From: an uncultured Porphyromonas sp. | Lineage (GTDB): Bacteria; Bacteroidota; Bacteroidia; Bacteroidales; Porphyromonadaceae | Reading direction: 5' to 3' | Assembly (NCBI RefSeq): GCF_902489635.1 | Contig: NZ_CABUAN010000013.1 | Span: 1 to 47,040, forward strand | Length of the DNA stretch: 47,040 nt | Shown here: positions 25,153-34,124 of the stretch, one piece after another | Layout of the letters: the number at the start of each line of letters is the position of its first letter | Numbering within the stretch: position 1 is the first letter of the stretch | Made by a program: the position numbers and the translations under genes | The notes under the pieces: generated by a model | Told to the model about the DNA's origin: nothing | Databases searched by the model: none | Seen by the model: only the letters and a program-made list of their open reading frames with translations

Positions 25153-27999
25153 TTAGTGCGCTGCGAGCCAATCTTTGCCGGTGCCGATCTCCACGACAAG
25201 CGGTACAGAACACTCGGGCCAGGCACCCTCCATCGCTTCACGAACGAGGGCTGTGACACGATCCAGTTCGTCGAGATAGACGTTGAGGACCAGTTCGTCG
25301 TGCACCTGCAGGACGAGGTAGCTGCGTAGCTGTTGCTTCGTCAGCTCCTCCTCGACACGTATCATAGCGATCTTGATGATGTCTGCGGCGGTGCCTTGGA
25401 TCGGTGCGTTGATCGCGTTGCGCTCGGCATTGCCACGCTGGGCTCCACGCGCCGTGCGGAGGTTGCGTAGCTGCCGGCGACGACCGAAGGCGGTCTCCGT
25501 ATAGCCTCGCTCGGTGGCCAGCGCTATCGCCTCATTCATAAAGGCTTGTATATGGGTGAAAGTGGCGAAGTACTCCTTAATCAGCTCGGCAGCCTCGCCA
25601 ACGGGGATGTTGAGACGCTGGCTCAGACCGTAGGGCGTGATGCCGTAGTTGATGCCAAAGTTAGCCGTCTTCGCCTTGCTGCGCATTAGCGGGGTCACCT
25701 CCTCGGGAGCCACCTTAAAGACTTTAGCAGCTGTCGCCGTGTGAATATCGTCGCCCGAGAGGAAGGAGTGTATCATCGCTGGGTCTTGGCTCAGATGCGC
25801 TATGACGCGCAACTCCACCTGCGAGTAGTCCGCACTGAGCAGGACAGCGCCGATTGGCTCCTCATGGGTGTGATCCACAGGAACGCAAGCCGAAAGGCGC
25901 GGGGTGTAGTACGGATCAGCGACAAAGGCACGACGCAGGGGACGCCCAAGGTCGCTACGGATGGGGATGTTTTGCAGATTCGGATTGCTCGAGGAGAGCC
26001 TGCCCGTGGCGGTGACCGCCTGATTGTACGAAGTGTGGAGCTTGCCATCGGGGTAGCACATCTTGGGCAGCGGATCTATGTAGGTGTTGAGCAACTTGCG
26101 CGCCTCACGGTAGTCTAGGATGAGTGCGACGACAGGGTGGAGCGAGCGCAGCGGGAGGAGCGTCTCCTCGTTGGTCACATAGCTACCAGTCTTAGTTTTG
26201 CGTGGCTTCTCCACAATCTTAAGCTCATCGAAGAGCAGTTCGCCGATCTGCTTCGGACTATTGACCTTCAGGTTAAGCCCTCGTGAGGAGTAGCTCTGTA
26301 TCTCCTTCTCTAGGCGGAGGACGCTCTCGAGTAGCTCCTGACGGGAGCGCTGCAGTGCCTCAATGTCGAGGACGATGCCACGCTGCTCCATGTGCATCAG
26401 CACGTAGAGGAGCGGTATCTCCACCTCGGTGAGGAGACGCTGCTCGGTAGGGGAGAGCTGCTTGTGCAGGGCGTGGTACAGGCGTAGCGTCACGTAGGCA
26501 TCTTCGCTGGCGTAGTCGCAGAGGAGCTTGGGGTCTACGTCGGTGCGTAGCGCAAAGCTCTCCTGAGACGAGAGATCTTTGTAGCGTATCGTGTCGTAGC
26601 GGAGCAAGCCGCCGGCCAGTTCGTCGAGACTATGCCCCTGGTCGGCATCGATCAGGTAGTGCGCCAGCATGGTGTCGTAGAGCGGGCGCGCCTCGGGGAG
26701 TCCGTAGCGTGTCAGCACCTCTAGGTCAAACTTCGCATTGTGCGCCACCTTGAGCACACGCTCGTCCTGCATTAGTTCCTTTAGCGGAGAAAGTATATGC
26801 GTAGCCTCCTCGGCCGACTCGGGTAGCGGGATAAAGTAAGCCTGCTGCTCATCGGCACAGAGCGACATGCCGACGATGCCCGCACAGAGCGCATCGAGGC
26901 TATCGGTCTCAGTGTCAAAGGCGACCACGGAGCTGCCCGCCAACTGCTTAGCGAGCTGGTTCACTGCTTCGTAACCTTTGACTTCGGTAAAGGTCACGCC
27001 AACCGTCTTATAGTTTTCTAGAGGAGCTGCGGCACTCACGGGACCCGACACCTCAATCGTGGCTGGCGAACTAGCTGGCGTCGCGCTACCGCCAAGGTCA
27101 AAGAGACCCACCTGAGGAGTGCTCTCTGCGGGCTTGCCGATGCGCTTCAGTAGCGAGGTGAAGGCAAACTCCTTGAAGATGCGCTCCACAGCGGCGTGGT
27201 CGGGGCCTCGCCACTTCATCTGATCTGGGTCAAAGGTGACTCCCGGCACGTCGGTCACGATGGTGACGAGATGCCGCGAGAGCATCGTCTGCTCCTTGGC
27301 TGCGAGGAGCTTTTTCGCATAGGTCGGCTTCACCTGGTCAATGCGTGCGTAGATATCTTCGATCGAGTCAAACTCCTCGAGGAGTCGTTGCGCTGCGACT
27401 TTGCCAATGCCTGGACAGCCGGGCACATTGTCCGAACTATCTCCCACCAGCCCCAAGTAGTCGATCATCTGTAGCGGATAGCGGATGCCGTACTTAGCGG
27501 TGATCTCCTCGGCACCTAGTAGCTCGAAGCCTGACCCCGTGCGCTGTGGCGCAAACATCTGCGCATGCGGTCCGACGAGTTGCCCGTAATCCTTGTCTGG
27601 TGTGACCATGCGCACATTGTAGCCCGCCTCGACAGCTTGGCGGCTCAGGGTGCCGATCAGGTCGTCCGCTTCGTACCCTTCGACCCCCAGCAGAGGTATC
27701 TGGTAAGCCTGCACCAACTCTTTGATATAAGGCATCGAGAAGCGTATCGTCTCGGGGGTCTCGGGGCGATTGGCCTTGTACTCTGGGTACTCCTTGTGGC
27801 GAAAGGTTCCTCCCGGCATATCCATCGCCACGGCGATGTAGTCGGGTCGCTCCTTGTCAATGATGTCTTGTAGCGTGGAGGCGAAGCCGTAGAGCGCACT
27901 CGTGTCGCGCCCCTGCGCATCCACGAGGGGACGATTGATGAAGGCGTAGTAAGCTCGGTAAATCAGTGCATAAGCGTCAAGCAGATAGAGCGTAGGCAT
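25153..27999 (-). CDS. polA: DNA polymerase I
   Basis: The 948-residue protein has all three domains. The 5'-3' nuclease is N-terminal (MPTLYLLDAYALIYRAYYAF...GYEADDLIGTL). The 3'-5' exonuclease keeps its acidic motif FDTETDS (Asp362, Glu364), so proofreading should be active. The polymerase domain carries motif A LSADYSQVELR (Asp724) and motif C QVHDELVL (Asp901). It functions in Okazaki fragment processing and repair. It starts 26 bases after the acetyltransferase gene and is followed by the radical SAM gene. Confidence 0.98.
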   Translation of the reverse strand: MPTLYLLDAYALIYRAYYAFINRPLVDAQGRDTSALYGFASTLQDIIDKERPDYIAVAMDMPGGTFRHKEYPEYKANRPETPETIRFSMPYIKELVQAYQIPLLGVEGYEADDLIGTLSRQAVEAGYNVRMVTPDKDYGQLVGPHAQMFAPQRTGSGFELLGAEEITAKYGIRYPLQMIDYLGLVGDSSDNVPGCPGIGKVAAQRLLEEFDSIEDIYARIDQVKPTYAKKLLAAKEQTMLSRHLVTIVTDVPGVTFDPDQMKWRGPDHAAVERIFKEFAFTSLLKRIGKPAESTPQVGLFDLGGSATPASSPATIEVSGPVSAAAPLENYKTVGVTFTEVKGYEAVNQLAKQLAGSSVVAFDTETDSLDALCAGIVGMSLCADEQQAYFIPLPESAEEATHILSPLKELMQDERVLKVAHNAKFDLEVLTRYGLPEARPLYDTMLAHYLIDADQGHSLDELAGGLLRYDTIRYKDLSSQESFALRTDVDPKLLCDYASEDAYVTLRLYHALHKQLSPTEQRLLTEVEIPLLYVLMHMEQRGIVLDIEALQRSRQELLESVLRLEKEIQSYSSRGLNLKVNSPKQIGELLFDELKIVEKPRKTKTGSYVTNEETLLPLRSLHPVVALILDYREARKLLNTYIDPLPKMCYPDGKLHTSYNQAVTATGRLSSSNPNLQNIPIRSDLGRPLRRAFVADPYYTPRLSACVPVDHTHEEPIGAVLLSADYSQVELRVIAHLSQDPAMIHSFLSGDDIHTATAAKVFKVAPEEVTPLMRSKAKTANFGINYGITPYGLSQRLNIPVGEAAELIKEYFATFTHIQAFMNEAIALATERGYTETAFGRRRQLRNLRTARGAQRGNAERNAINAPIQGTAADIIKIAMIRVEEELTKQQLRSYLVLQVHDELVLNVYLDELDRVTALVREAMEGAWPECSVPLVVEIGTGKDWLAAH

Positions 28000-28025
28000 A
28001 GTTCAGATAGGGTAAAAGTAACGGG

Positions 28026-28631
28026 TTAATCTTGAGGGGCGGCAGAATCGCTGAGCGAACGAATGACACGGCAGGGATTGCCCACGGCCAGGCTCATCGG
28101 GGGGATGCTCTTGGTGACGACACTCCCCGCACCGATCACGGAGCCACGGCCAATGGTTACACCGGGGAGGATCGTGCAGCCACCACCGATCCAGACATGG
28201 TCCTCGATGATGATCGGGATGCCAAACTCCCAGCCGGCAGCGCGCTCCTCGAGGTCGAGCGGATGCCCCACACTGTAGAGCGACACGGAGGGACCGATGA
28301 GTACATGGTCGCCAATGGTCACATGCCCGCCATCGAGCATGGTGCAACCACTATTGATGAAGGTATGACTCCCCACCTCAATCTCGCTCCCGTAGTCGCA
28401 GAAGAATGGGGTCACCAGCCAACTCCCCTCGCCGAGCTCTCCGAGTAGCTTCTCTAGCTCACGATGATACTGCGCCCGCTCCTCGACGGGTATGCGGTGC
28501 AGGGCCTGCAATCGCTCCTTGCACTGACTGGCCAAGAGCTGGCGGTCGGTGTCGCTCTGTATATTATAGTAGCGATAACCCTCGGGCTGCGGGGAGGGTA
28601 CAAACGATAATGGGGAAGTCGTGTGAGACAT
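28026..28631 (-). CDS. Sugar O-acetyltransferase, maltose/galactoside type
   Basis: Starting at the Met codon at 28631 gives 201 residues (MSHTTSPLSF...), typical for maltose or galactoside acetyltransferases. The N-terminal mac-like segment (LLASQCKERLQALHRIPVEE) is followed by a left-handed hexapeptide-repeat helix (GSHTFINSGCTMLDGG, DHVWIGGGCTILPGVTIG, GSVIGAGSVVTKSIPP) ending in GNPCRVIR. It transfers acetyl from acetyl-CoA to a sugar hydroxyl in the cytoplasm; the sugar is unknown. A TACCTTTG on the minus strand at 28730-28737 is a plausible promoter. Confidence 0.92.
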   Translation of the reverse strand: MSHTTSPLSFVPSPQPEGYRYYNIQSDTDRQLLASQCKERLQALHRIPVEERAQYHRELEKLLGELGEGSWLVTPFFCDYGSEIEVGSHTFINSGCTMLDGGHVTIGDHVLIGPSVSLYSVGHPLDLEERAAGWEFGIPIIIEDHVWIGGGCTILPGVTIGRGSVIGAGSVVTKSIPPMSLAVGNPCRVIRSLSDSAAPQD

Positions 28632-28729
28632 ACGGTGAAGCGGTAAATGCGGAGAGAGAAGCCTGTCATCTCCACCACGGAGCCAGCAGAGCAACCCTCA
28701 GCGGAGGCTATGGCAACAGTCTCCTACCA

Positions 28730-28737
28730 CAAAGGTA
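28730..28737 (-). promoter_or_regulatory. Candidate -7 element for the acetyltransferase-polA run
   Basis: TACCTTTG on the minus strand is an exact TAnnTTTG match about 100 bases before the acetyltransferase start. The -33 region is CT-rich with no clear TTTG. Confidence 0.45.
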
Positions 28738-28781
28738 ACAATAAATCCCCTCTCCTTTCTCTTTCCTCCCGCTCGCACTCC

Positions 28782-28801
28782 AGTTTCACCCGTGTGAAAC
28801 T
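28782..28801. repeat. Solitary palindrome related to the phased arrays
   Basis: AGTTTCAC / GTGAAACT is a perfect 8-bp palindrome with a 4-base centre (CCGT). It is a single unit of the AGTTTC...GAAACT type found four times in array D. Confidence 0.6.
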
Positions 28802-28837
28802 ATTGCTATCCAATAAAAGGCAGAAAGGACAGCAATG
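28802..28837. mobile_element. Degenerate remnant of the ATTGCTGTCC-type element
   Basis: About 27 bases starting ATTGCTATCCAATAAAAGGC match one end of the 246-bp element at 30494-30739. They run straight into GGACAGCAATG, the opposite end of such an element. This looks like an internal deletion derivative keeping only both tips. Confidence 0.5.
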
Positions 28838-28923
28838 AAAATCTGTAGGACACAAAGTCCATACCACAAACGCTATCGCCTGCTACCAGCAGCCGCTACA
28901 CGTCCTCTCCCGTGAAACTTGGG

Positions 28924-29373
28924 TTACGAGTGTGACTCATCTTGAGCTGCACCTAATCCAAATATCATTGTTAATTCTTTCTCAAAGCCAAGCTTGCCGT
29001 GATGCTCTTTTTGCCTATCAATATAGGAGCTAACAGCTACGACATCCCGACGGCTCACAGTACTCGCAAAGTACCCCTCTTGCCAAGCAAAAGATCCACG
29101 TGTACTTACCTCTGTGTTTAGGAACTTGTTGGTCGACTTCTTGATCTCTCGGACAAAGTGTGAGACAACAAACTCTCCTGAATAAGCAACCAGTAAGATG
29201 TGGATATGATTCGTCATACCATTTACATTTATAACAGAGTAGGATCCCGCTTTGGTACAAGCCTGTATGTAGGCATATAGGCGCTCCTGTATGTCAGGAA
29301 GGATAGACGGCTTCCGCTCCTTCGTTGAGAAGACGAGGTGATAATAAAGCGAGATATAATTATCTGTACTCAT
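28924..29373 (-). CDS. IS200/IS605-family Y1 (HUH) transposase
   Basis: A 149-residue protein with the TnpA fold: LYYHLVFSTKERKP at the start, the HUH motif HIH in TNHIHILL, and the catalytic tyrosine in the helix SSYIDRQKEHH. These enzymes move single-stranded DNA by forming a 5'-phosphotyrosine and recognise subterminal hairpins. No TnpB is adjacent. Typical relatives end with a longer tail; here the tail is short (FGLGAAQDESHS), so activity is uncertain. The start codon lies against the end of a broken helicase-like gene. Confidence 0.9.
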   Translation of the reverse strand: MSTDNYISLYYHLVFSTKERKPSILPDIQERLYAYIQACTKAGSYSVINVNGMTNHIHILLVAYSGEFVVSHFVREIKKSTNKFLNTEVSTRGSFAWQEGYFASTVSRRDVVAVSSYIDRQKEHHGKLGFEKELTMIFGLGAAQDESHS

Positions 29374-29378
29374 AACGT

Positions 29379-29698
29379 CTACGATCGTAAGAATTCTCGT
29401 ATCTTCTGCTCCTCAAGGTATAGGAAGTCCATTTCGTAGGAGTCTGTTGTGTCGCAAAGTAGCAACCACTTTGGCTGATATCGTCATCGGTGATGGTGCC
29501 AAAGGTGTGCTCGGTAAATATCTGATATAGAGGCTTACTGTCGTGTGCCACCTTGAGGTAAAGGTAGTGGCGTATAGCCTCTATCTGCGCATCACGTAGC
29601 TTGCCCCGCTCCAAGATGTACTGTAGAAATGGCTGATAGGGGCAGTCGGGCTGTACTCACCAGGCATCGCCTGCCTCTTTGATTAACTCGTAAAACAT
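29379..29698 (-). pseudogene. Broken N-terminal fragment of a helicase-like (restriction-type) gene
   Basis: From ATG at 29698 the minus strand reads MFYELIKEAGDAW, an in-frame TGA, then continues in the same frame through CPYQPFLQYILERGKLRDAQ and IEAIRHYLYLKVAHDSKPL. Near 29450 a shift of frame gives the more natural continuation LLCDTTDSYEMDFLYLEEQK before a TAG at 29381-29379. The KLRDAQIEAI segment resembles the start of DEAD/DEAH helicases of restriction-type modules in Bacteroidota; that identification is from memory. With a stop, a shift and no helicase motifs left, it cannot be functional as such. Confidence 0.6.
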
Positions 29699-29889
29699 AT
29701 ATCGCTCTAGACTCGATTGCTCATCAAAGGTAGTAAAAAAGAAGGCTGACCACATCAATTACCCTAGATCCCGCAATCCCGCATATCTTGTGAGTATTCC
29801 GCTGTAATGAGGCCCTCTGACTAGAACTAGCCGTGTGCCCCGATAGGTCGCCAGTTTATCGCCCCCTCGATCAAGTCAAATGTGTTTGC
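29699..29889. other. Gap with no recognised feature
   Basis: I see no gene, promoter or clear repeat here. It separates the broken helicase-like gene from the hairpin cluster. Confidence 0.5.
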
Positions 29890-29894
29890 TGCTC

Positions 29895-30415
29895 CTAGTC
29901 CGACCCACAAGGGGTCGATCAATGGGCAACGTCTTGTCCCCCCCAGTCGTTCGGGCTACGCCCTCCGACTGGGGGCTATGATTCGTCTGACCTCCTGCGG
30001 AGGTCACAAACGACGTGTATTCGTATCCCCTCCTGTGGAGGTCACAAACGACGTGTATTCGTATCCCCTCCTGCGGAGGTCACAAACGACGTGTATTCGT
30101 ATCACCTCCTGCGGAGGTCACAAACGACGTGTATTCGTATCCCCTCCTGCGGAGGTCACAAACGACGTGTATCTGTAATATGGATCCCCTCCTGCGGAGG
30201 TCACAAACGACGTGTATCTGTAATATGGATCCTTCGTATCACCTCCTGCGGAGGTCACAACAGATGACAATGACATTTCGCTCTCAGGCTTAGAGAGGAA
30301 CGACCGCAGCGCGGTCGGACGGATCCTAGCCCCCAGTCGGAGGGCATAGCCCGAACGACTGGGGGAGCCGATGGGTACACCCCGCATAACGACCTCCCCT
30401 CGTGGGAGGTCGGAC
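29895..30415. repeat. GC-rich hairpin cluster bounded by TAGTCCGACC
   Basis: The cluster begins with TAGTCCGACCCACAAGGGGT and ends with the reverse complement of TAGTCCGACCTCCC. Inside are two copies of one hairpin, CCCCCAGTCG / CGACTGGGGG (29940-29975 and 30330-30365), in inverted arrangement around the 38-bp tandem repeat. A small CGACCGC/GCGGTCG hairpin is at 30301-30317. The left part recurs in inverse orientation near 45200-45245. Confidence 0.7.
29991..30268. repeat. Seven-copy 38-bp tandem repeat (minisatellite)
   Basis: Units begin CCTCCTGCGGAGGTCACAAA at 29991, 30029, 30067, 30105, 30143, 30188 and 30242. The first five are spaced exactly 38 bp; the last two are spread by variant linkers containing TAATATGGATCC. 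Each unit carries the palindrome CCTCC-TGC-GGAGG. Linkers are shared rather than unique, so this is not a CRISPR array. ORFs through it are by-products. Confidence 0.9.
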
Positions 30416-30493
30416 TATATATAGCTAAGGTCGTTGATATGCAAGGCGTCATGCACATCTTCAAGCTTTTGTGTCACTAGCCTTATATAGAAG

Positions 30494-30739
30494 CATTGCT
30501 GTCCGATAAATGTTTTTCAACGGAAGAAGAGTTTCTTATTTCATCAGACAGCCGATTTACTCACTGAAAAACATTTGCTTAGGTGGCGACACTGTTGAAA
30601 AACCAGTGATATTTGAAGGTCAAGAAGACGTTTTGCCCAAAAGGGAGACTTGGAAAGCAAAATCAGAAAGCTCAACCGCTTCAATTCAGCGATTGAGTCC
30701 CCTCGGTATGCCCTTTCTGACTTTTATCGGACAGCAATG
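30494..30739. mobile_element. 246-bp element with perfect 17-bp terminal inverted repeats (MITE-like)
   Basis: CATTGCTGTCCGATAAA (30494-30510) and TTTATCGGACAGCAATG (30723-30739) are exact inverted repeats. The interior is too short for a transposase; a 76-codon plus-strand ORF inside has no recognisable motif. This fits a non-autonomous element or a deleted insertion sequence. No clear target duplication was found. The parent family was not identified. Confidence 0.8.
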
Positions 30740-30767
30740 ATATGAAACTAACAGAGGCTGGGGATGA

Positions 30768-30816
30768 GACAAAAGAAAAGTGGCGGCCGCTCCTCTGTGA
30801 GAAGCAGTCGCCACTT
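30768..30816 (-). terminator. Terminator of the rimP-nusA-infB operon
   Basis: On the minus strand an 8-bp stem (AAGTGGCG / CGCCACTT, 30778-30816) with a long loop is followed by TTCTTTTG. It starts 25 bases past the infB stop. Confidence 0.75.
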
Positions 30817-30840
30817 AGACAAATGTGTTGGGGTAGGGGA

Positions 30841-33800
30841 CTAGAGCTTGCGCCGAACTTCGATCTCCTCAAAGGACTCGATGATGTCGCCCACCTCCAG
30901 GTTGTTGTAGTTCTTGATATTGATACCGCACTCGAGACCTGAGACCACTTCCTTGGCCTCGTCCTTGAAGCGCTTGAGTGACTCCAACTGACCCGTATGG
31001 ATGACCACACCATCGCGGATGACGCGCACCTTGTCGGTACGCTTGATCTTGCCATCGGTGACCATACAGCCGGCGATGGTGCCGATCTTGCTGACCTTGA
31101 AGGTCTGCAGCACCTCCAGATTGGCTGTGACCTGCTCGCGAATGTCTGGCGAGAGCATGCCCTCGAGCGCATCGCGCACATCTTCGATAGCATCGTAGAT
31201 GATGGAGTAGGTGCGGATCTCGACGCCCTCCTGCTCGGCGAGTTTGCGGGCCTGAGCACTAGGACGAACTTGGAAGCCGATGATCACAGCGTCGGATGCC
31301 GTAGCCAGCTGGATGTCTGACTCGGTGATCTGACCGACACCCTGATGGATGACGCTCACCTGGATCTCCTTCGTTGAGAGCTCGATGAGGGAGTTGGCCA
31401 GTGCCTGTACGGAGCCGTCCACATCACCCTTGATGATGAGGTTAAACTGCTGGAAGTTGCCCACAGCGATGCGACGACCGATGTCGTCGAGGGTGAGCAT
31501 CTTCTGCGTACGCAAGCCTTGCTCACGCTGTAGCTGCTCACGCTTGACCGCTAGCTCACGAGCCTCCTGCTCGCTCTCCATGACGTTGAAGTCATCGCCT
31601 GCCGTCGGCGCCCCATTGAAGCCGAGGATGGAGACGGCCGTGGATAGCCCAGCGGTGTCGACACGCTTGTTGTACTCGTTGTACATAGCCCTGACACGTC
31701 CGTAGTAGCTGCCAGCTAGGATGAAGTCTCCGATGTGGAGGGTGCCTCGCTGGATCAAGACGGAGGCGAGGTAACCCTTGCCTTTGTCTAGTGAAGACTC
31801 GATGACGGAGCCGGAGGCACGACGATGAGGATTGGACTTAAGCTCGAGGAGCTCAGCCTCGAGGAAGATTTTGTCTAGTAGATCAGGGATGCCGATGTTC
31901 TTCTTCGCAGAGATCTCCTGTACCTGGTACTTACCACCCCAATCCTCGACGAGGTAGTTCATACCAGCGAGCTGCTCGCGGATCTTATCGGGGTTGGCAC
32001 CGCTGACATCGATCTTATTGATCGCAAAGATGATCGGCACGCCAGCGGCACTCGCATGGTTGAGTGCCTCGATGGTCTGAGGCATCACGGCATCGTTTGC
32101 CGCAATGACGATGACCACAATATCTGTAATCTGCGCACCACGAGCACGCATAGCGGTAAAGGCCTCGTGACCAGGTGTGTCTAGGACGGTGAGGCGACGA
32201 CCATCGGAGAGGGTCACATTGTACGCACCGATGTGCTGCGTGATACCGCCCGCCTCGCCTGCGATAACGTCCGAACGACGGATGCAGTCGAGTAGTGATG
32301 TCTTACCGTGGTCTACGTGACCCATGATGGTGATGACAGGTGGACGAGGCTCTAGATCCTCAGGTTTGTCTGGCTCCTCGTCGGCGGTGATCGCCTCGAC
32401 GACGTTGGCCGATACGAACTCGGTCTCGTAGCCAAACTCCTCGGCAACGATATTGATCGTCTCGGCATCAAGACGCTGATTGATCGACACCATCATGTCG
32501 ATACTCATACAGGTGGAGATGACGTCGGTGACGGGTACGTTCATCATGTTGGCTAGGTCGCTGACGGTGACGAACTCAGTCAGCTTGAGTACCTTCTCGT
32601 CCTGTGTGGAGAGCTCCTGCTCACGCTCAAACTCGGCACGACGTGCCTCGCGCTTCTCACGTCTAGACTTAGCAGCACGCCCGAAGACGGTCTGCTTGTT
32701 GTTGAGCCGTGCTAGGGTCTCCTTGACCTGCTTAGCTCTTAGCTCGTCCTGCTCCTCGGGAGTCAAGACAGGCTCCTGACGTCTGCTCTTACGTCCAGTG
32801 CGACGCTCGTTGCGTCCTCCGCGCTCACCTCGCTGTGGAGCTGCTGTGTGACCGCCCTTCTTGCCTGAGCGGTCGTCCTGTATCTTGGCACCTTCGCTCT
32901 TGACATCGACAGCTCCTGAGGAGATGCGCTTGCGCTTGCGACGACTGCTCTCTTTGTCCTTGTTAGACTTGCGAGAGCGAGAGCTGCTAAAGCTACTGAG
33001 GTCGATCTTGCCGACCACCTTGAGCTGTGGCTCGTCCTCTTTCTTAGCAATGCGGAAGATCTCGGTCGCATCCTCACCCTTGGGCTCGGTAGGAGTCTCG
33101 GTGGGTGCACCTGCTTTGGGAGCTGGTGCGGGTGTCTCCTGGGCAGCTGGCTCTGATGCGGCAGCGACTGGTTGCTCGGCAGCCTTCTGCTTTGGCTCTT
33201 CCTGGGCAGGCTCGGGCTTAGCCTCGCTCTGTGCAGGTTCCTTAGAAGCAGCGGGTGTGGACTCCTTAGAGGCGTCGCTCTCCTGCTCCTTAGACGAAGC
33301 CTTCTCAGAGGGCTTGGTGCTTTCTGCGGGCTTAGCCTCGCTCTTTGTTTCTTTTGTCTCTTTTGTCTCGGGAGCCTCCTTAGTCTCCTTGGTTGGCGTA
33401 GTGGCCTTCGGCTGCTCGGTTGTCGTGCTTGCCTTCGGCTTGGCAGGCTCCTCCGGCGTAGTCTCCTTCTGCTTAGCCGTGCTCGCGCTTTTGGGCGTGC
33501 TTTTGGTCGTACTCTTAGTCGTACTCTTGGTCTTGCTCGTCTTAGCTGTTGCCTTAGGCTTGGCAGGCTCCTCTTGAGTAGCCGTGGAGGCTTTGTCTGT
33601 AGAGGCCGAGATGGGGTTGTTGTGCTTGTCGAGTTCTATACGTCCCACGACGTTGACCTGTGAGGTGCTTGCCGTGGTGGGGATGTCTGGCTCTGCCTTG
33701 CCCTTCTTAGCTGCTGAAGCTTTAGCCTTGGTGGGCTGCTCCTCGGGGCTATTCGCTTCGGTCTTTGCTGTCTTGGCAGGCTCCTCTGCTTTAGCCTTAG

Positions 33801-34017
33801 GCGCACTCTTGCTGCGGAGAAACTTCTTCTTGGTTCTTTCCACAGTCTCCTCATCAAAGGTCGGCGTGAAGTCGCGCAAGACGAGATTAAATTCATCCTC
33901 CGTGATGCGTGTGTTGGGGTTGTTGTCTACCTCCTTACCCTTGTCGTTAAGGAAGGAGACAAGCGTGTTGACTCCGATGTTGAGTTCTTTGGCTAGGCTA
34001 AACAGTTTTATGGACAT
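30841..34017 (-). CDS. infB: Translation initiation factor IF-2
   Basis: The 1058-residue protein has the IF-2 N-terminal helix (MSIKLFSLAKELNIGVNTLV), a very long Lys/Glu/Ala/Pro/Thr-rich region (about residues 75-420), and a GTPase domain with GHVDHGKT (566-573), DTPGHEAF and NKID. Domains II-IV follow to the C terminus. It brings initiator tRNA to the 30S subunit. The disordered region is long even for IF-2, and the repeats of TKETKE / STKSTTKSTPK may vary between strains. It is the last gene of the operon, 107 bases after nusA. Confidence 0.98.
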   Translation of the reverse strand: MSIKLFSLAKELNIGVNTLVSFLNDKGKEVDNNPNTRITEDEFNLVLRDFTPTFDEETVERTKKKFLRSKSAPKAKAEEPAKTAKTEANSPEEQPTKAKASAAKKGKAEPDIPTTASTSQVNVVGRIELDKHNNPISASTDKASTATQEEPAKPKATAKTSKTKSTTKSTTKSTPKSASTAKQKETTPEEPAKPKASTTTEQPKATTPTKETKEAPETKETKETKSEAKPAESTKPSEKASSKEQESDASKESTPAASKEPAQSEAKPEPAQEEPKQKAAEQPVAAASEPAAQETPAPAPKAGAPTETPTEPKGEDATEIFRIAKKEDEPQLKVVGKIDLSSFSSSRSRKSNKDKESSRRKRKRISSGAVDVKSEGAKIQDDRSGKKGGHTAAPQRGERGGRNERRTGRKSRRQEPVLTPEEQDELRAKQVKETLARLNNKQTVFGRAAKSRREKREARRAEFEREQELSTQDEKVLKLTEFVTVSDLANMMNVPVTDVISTCMSIDMMVSINQRLDAETINIVAEEFGYETEFVSANVVEAITADEEPDKPEDLEPRPPVITIMGHVDHGKTSLLDCIRRSDVIAGEAGGITQHIGAYNVTLSDGRRLTVLDTPGHEAFTAMRARGAQITDIVVIVIAANDAVMPQTIEALNHASAAGVPIIFAINKIDVSGANPDKIREQLAGMNYLVEDWGGKYQVQEISAKKNIGIPDLLDKIFLEAELLELKSNPHRRASGSVIESSLDKGKGYLASVLIQRGTLHIGDFILAGSYYGRVRAMYNEYNKRVDTAGLSTAVSILGFNGAPTAGDDFNVMESEQEARELAVKREQLQREQGLRTQKMLTLDDIGRRIAVGNFQQFNLIIKGDVDGSVQALANSLIELSTKEIQVSVIHQGVGQITESDIQLATASDAVIIGFQVRPSAQARKLAEQEGVEIRTYSIIYDAIEDVRDALEGMLSPDIREQVTANLEVLQTFKVSKIGTIAGCMVTDGKIKRTDKVRVIRDGVVIHTGQLESLKRFKDEAKEVVSGLECGINIKNYNNLEVGDIIESFEEIEVRRKL

Positions 34018-34124
34018 ATATTTCTCTTGATTGCTCGTCTACGGGTGGGGTTCGGTATTTCTTATCCTTAATGAATGGGTCCAGTCACGGTCACCCCTAT
34101 ACAGTGGCTGGTGGTGTGCTCTGC

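Noticed and set aside
25134..25259. Longer start for the radical SAM gene
   Set aside because: It would overlap polA by 107 bases and adds a tail without recognisable features; the Met at 25133 has a ribosome-binding-like AGAGAGG.
29991..30268. CRISPR-like array
   Set aside because: Units are 38 bp with shared, not unique, linkers and no cas genes nearby; it is a tandem minisatellite.
29882..30387. ORFs of 89-98 codons on both strands through the tandem repeat
   Set aside because: They arise from the repeat in several frames; no start signal or known motif.
30510..30740. 76-codon plus-strand ORF inside the 246-bp element
   Set aside because: It begins in one terminal repeat and ends in the other; no transposase motif.
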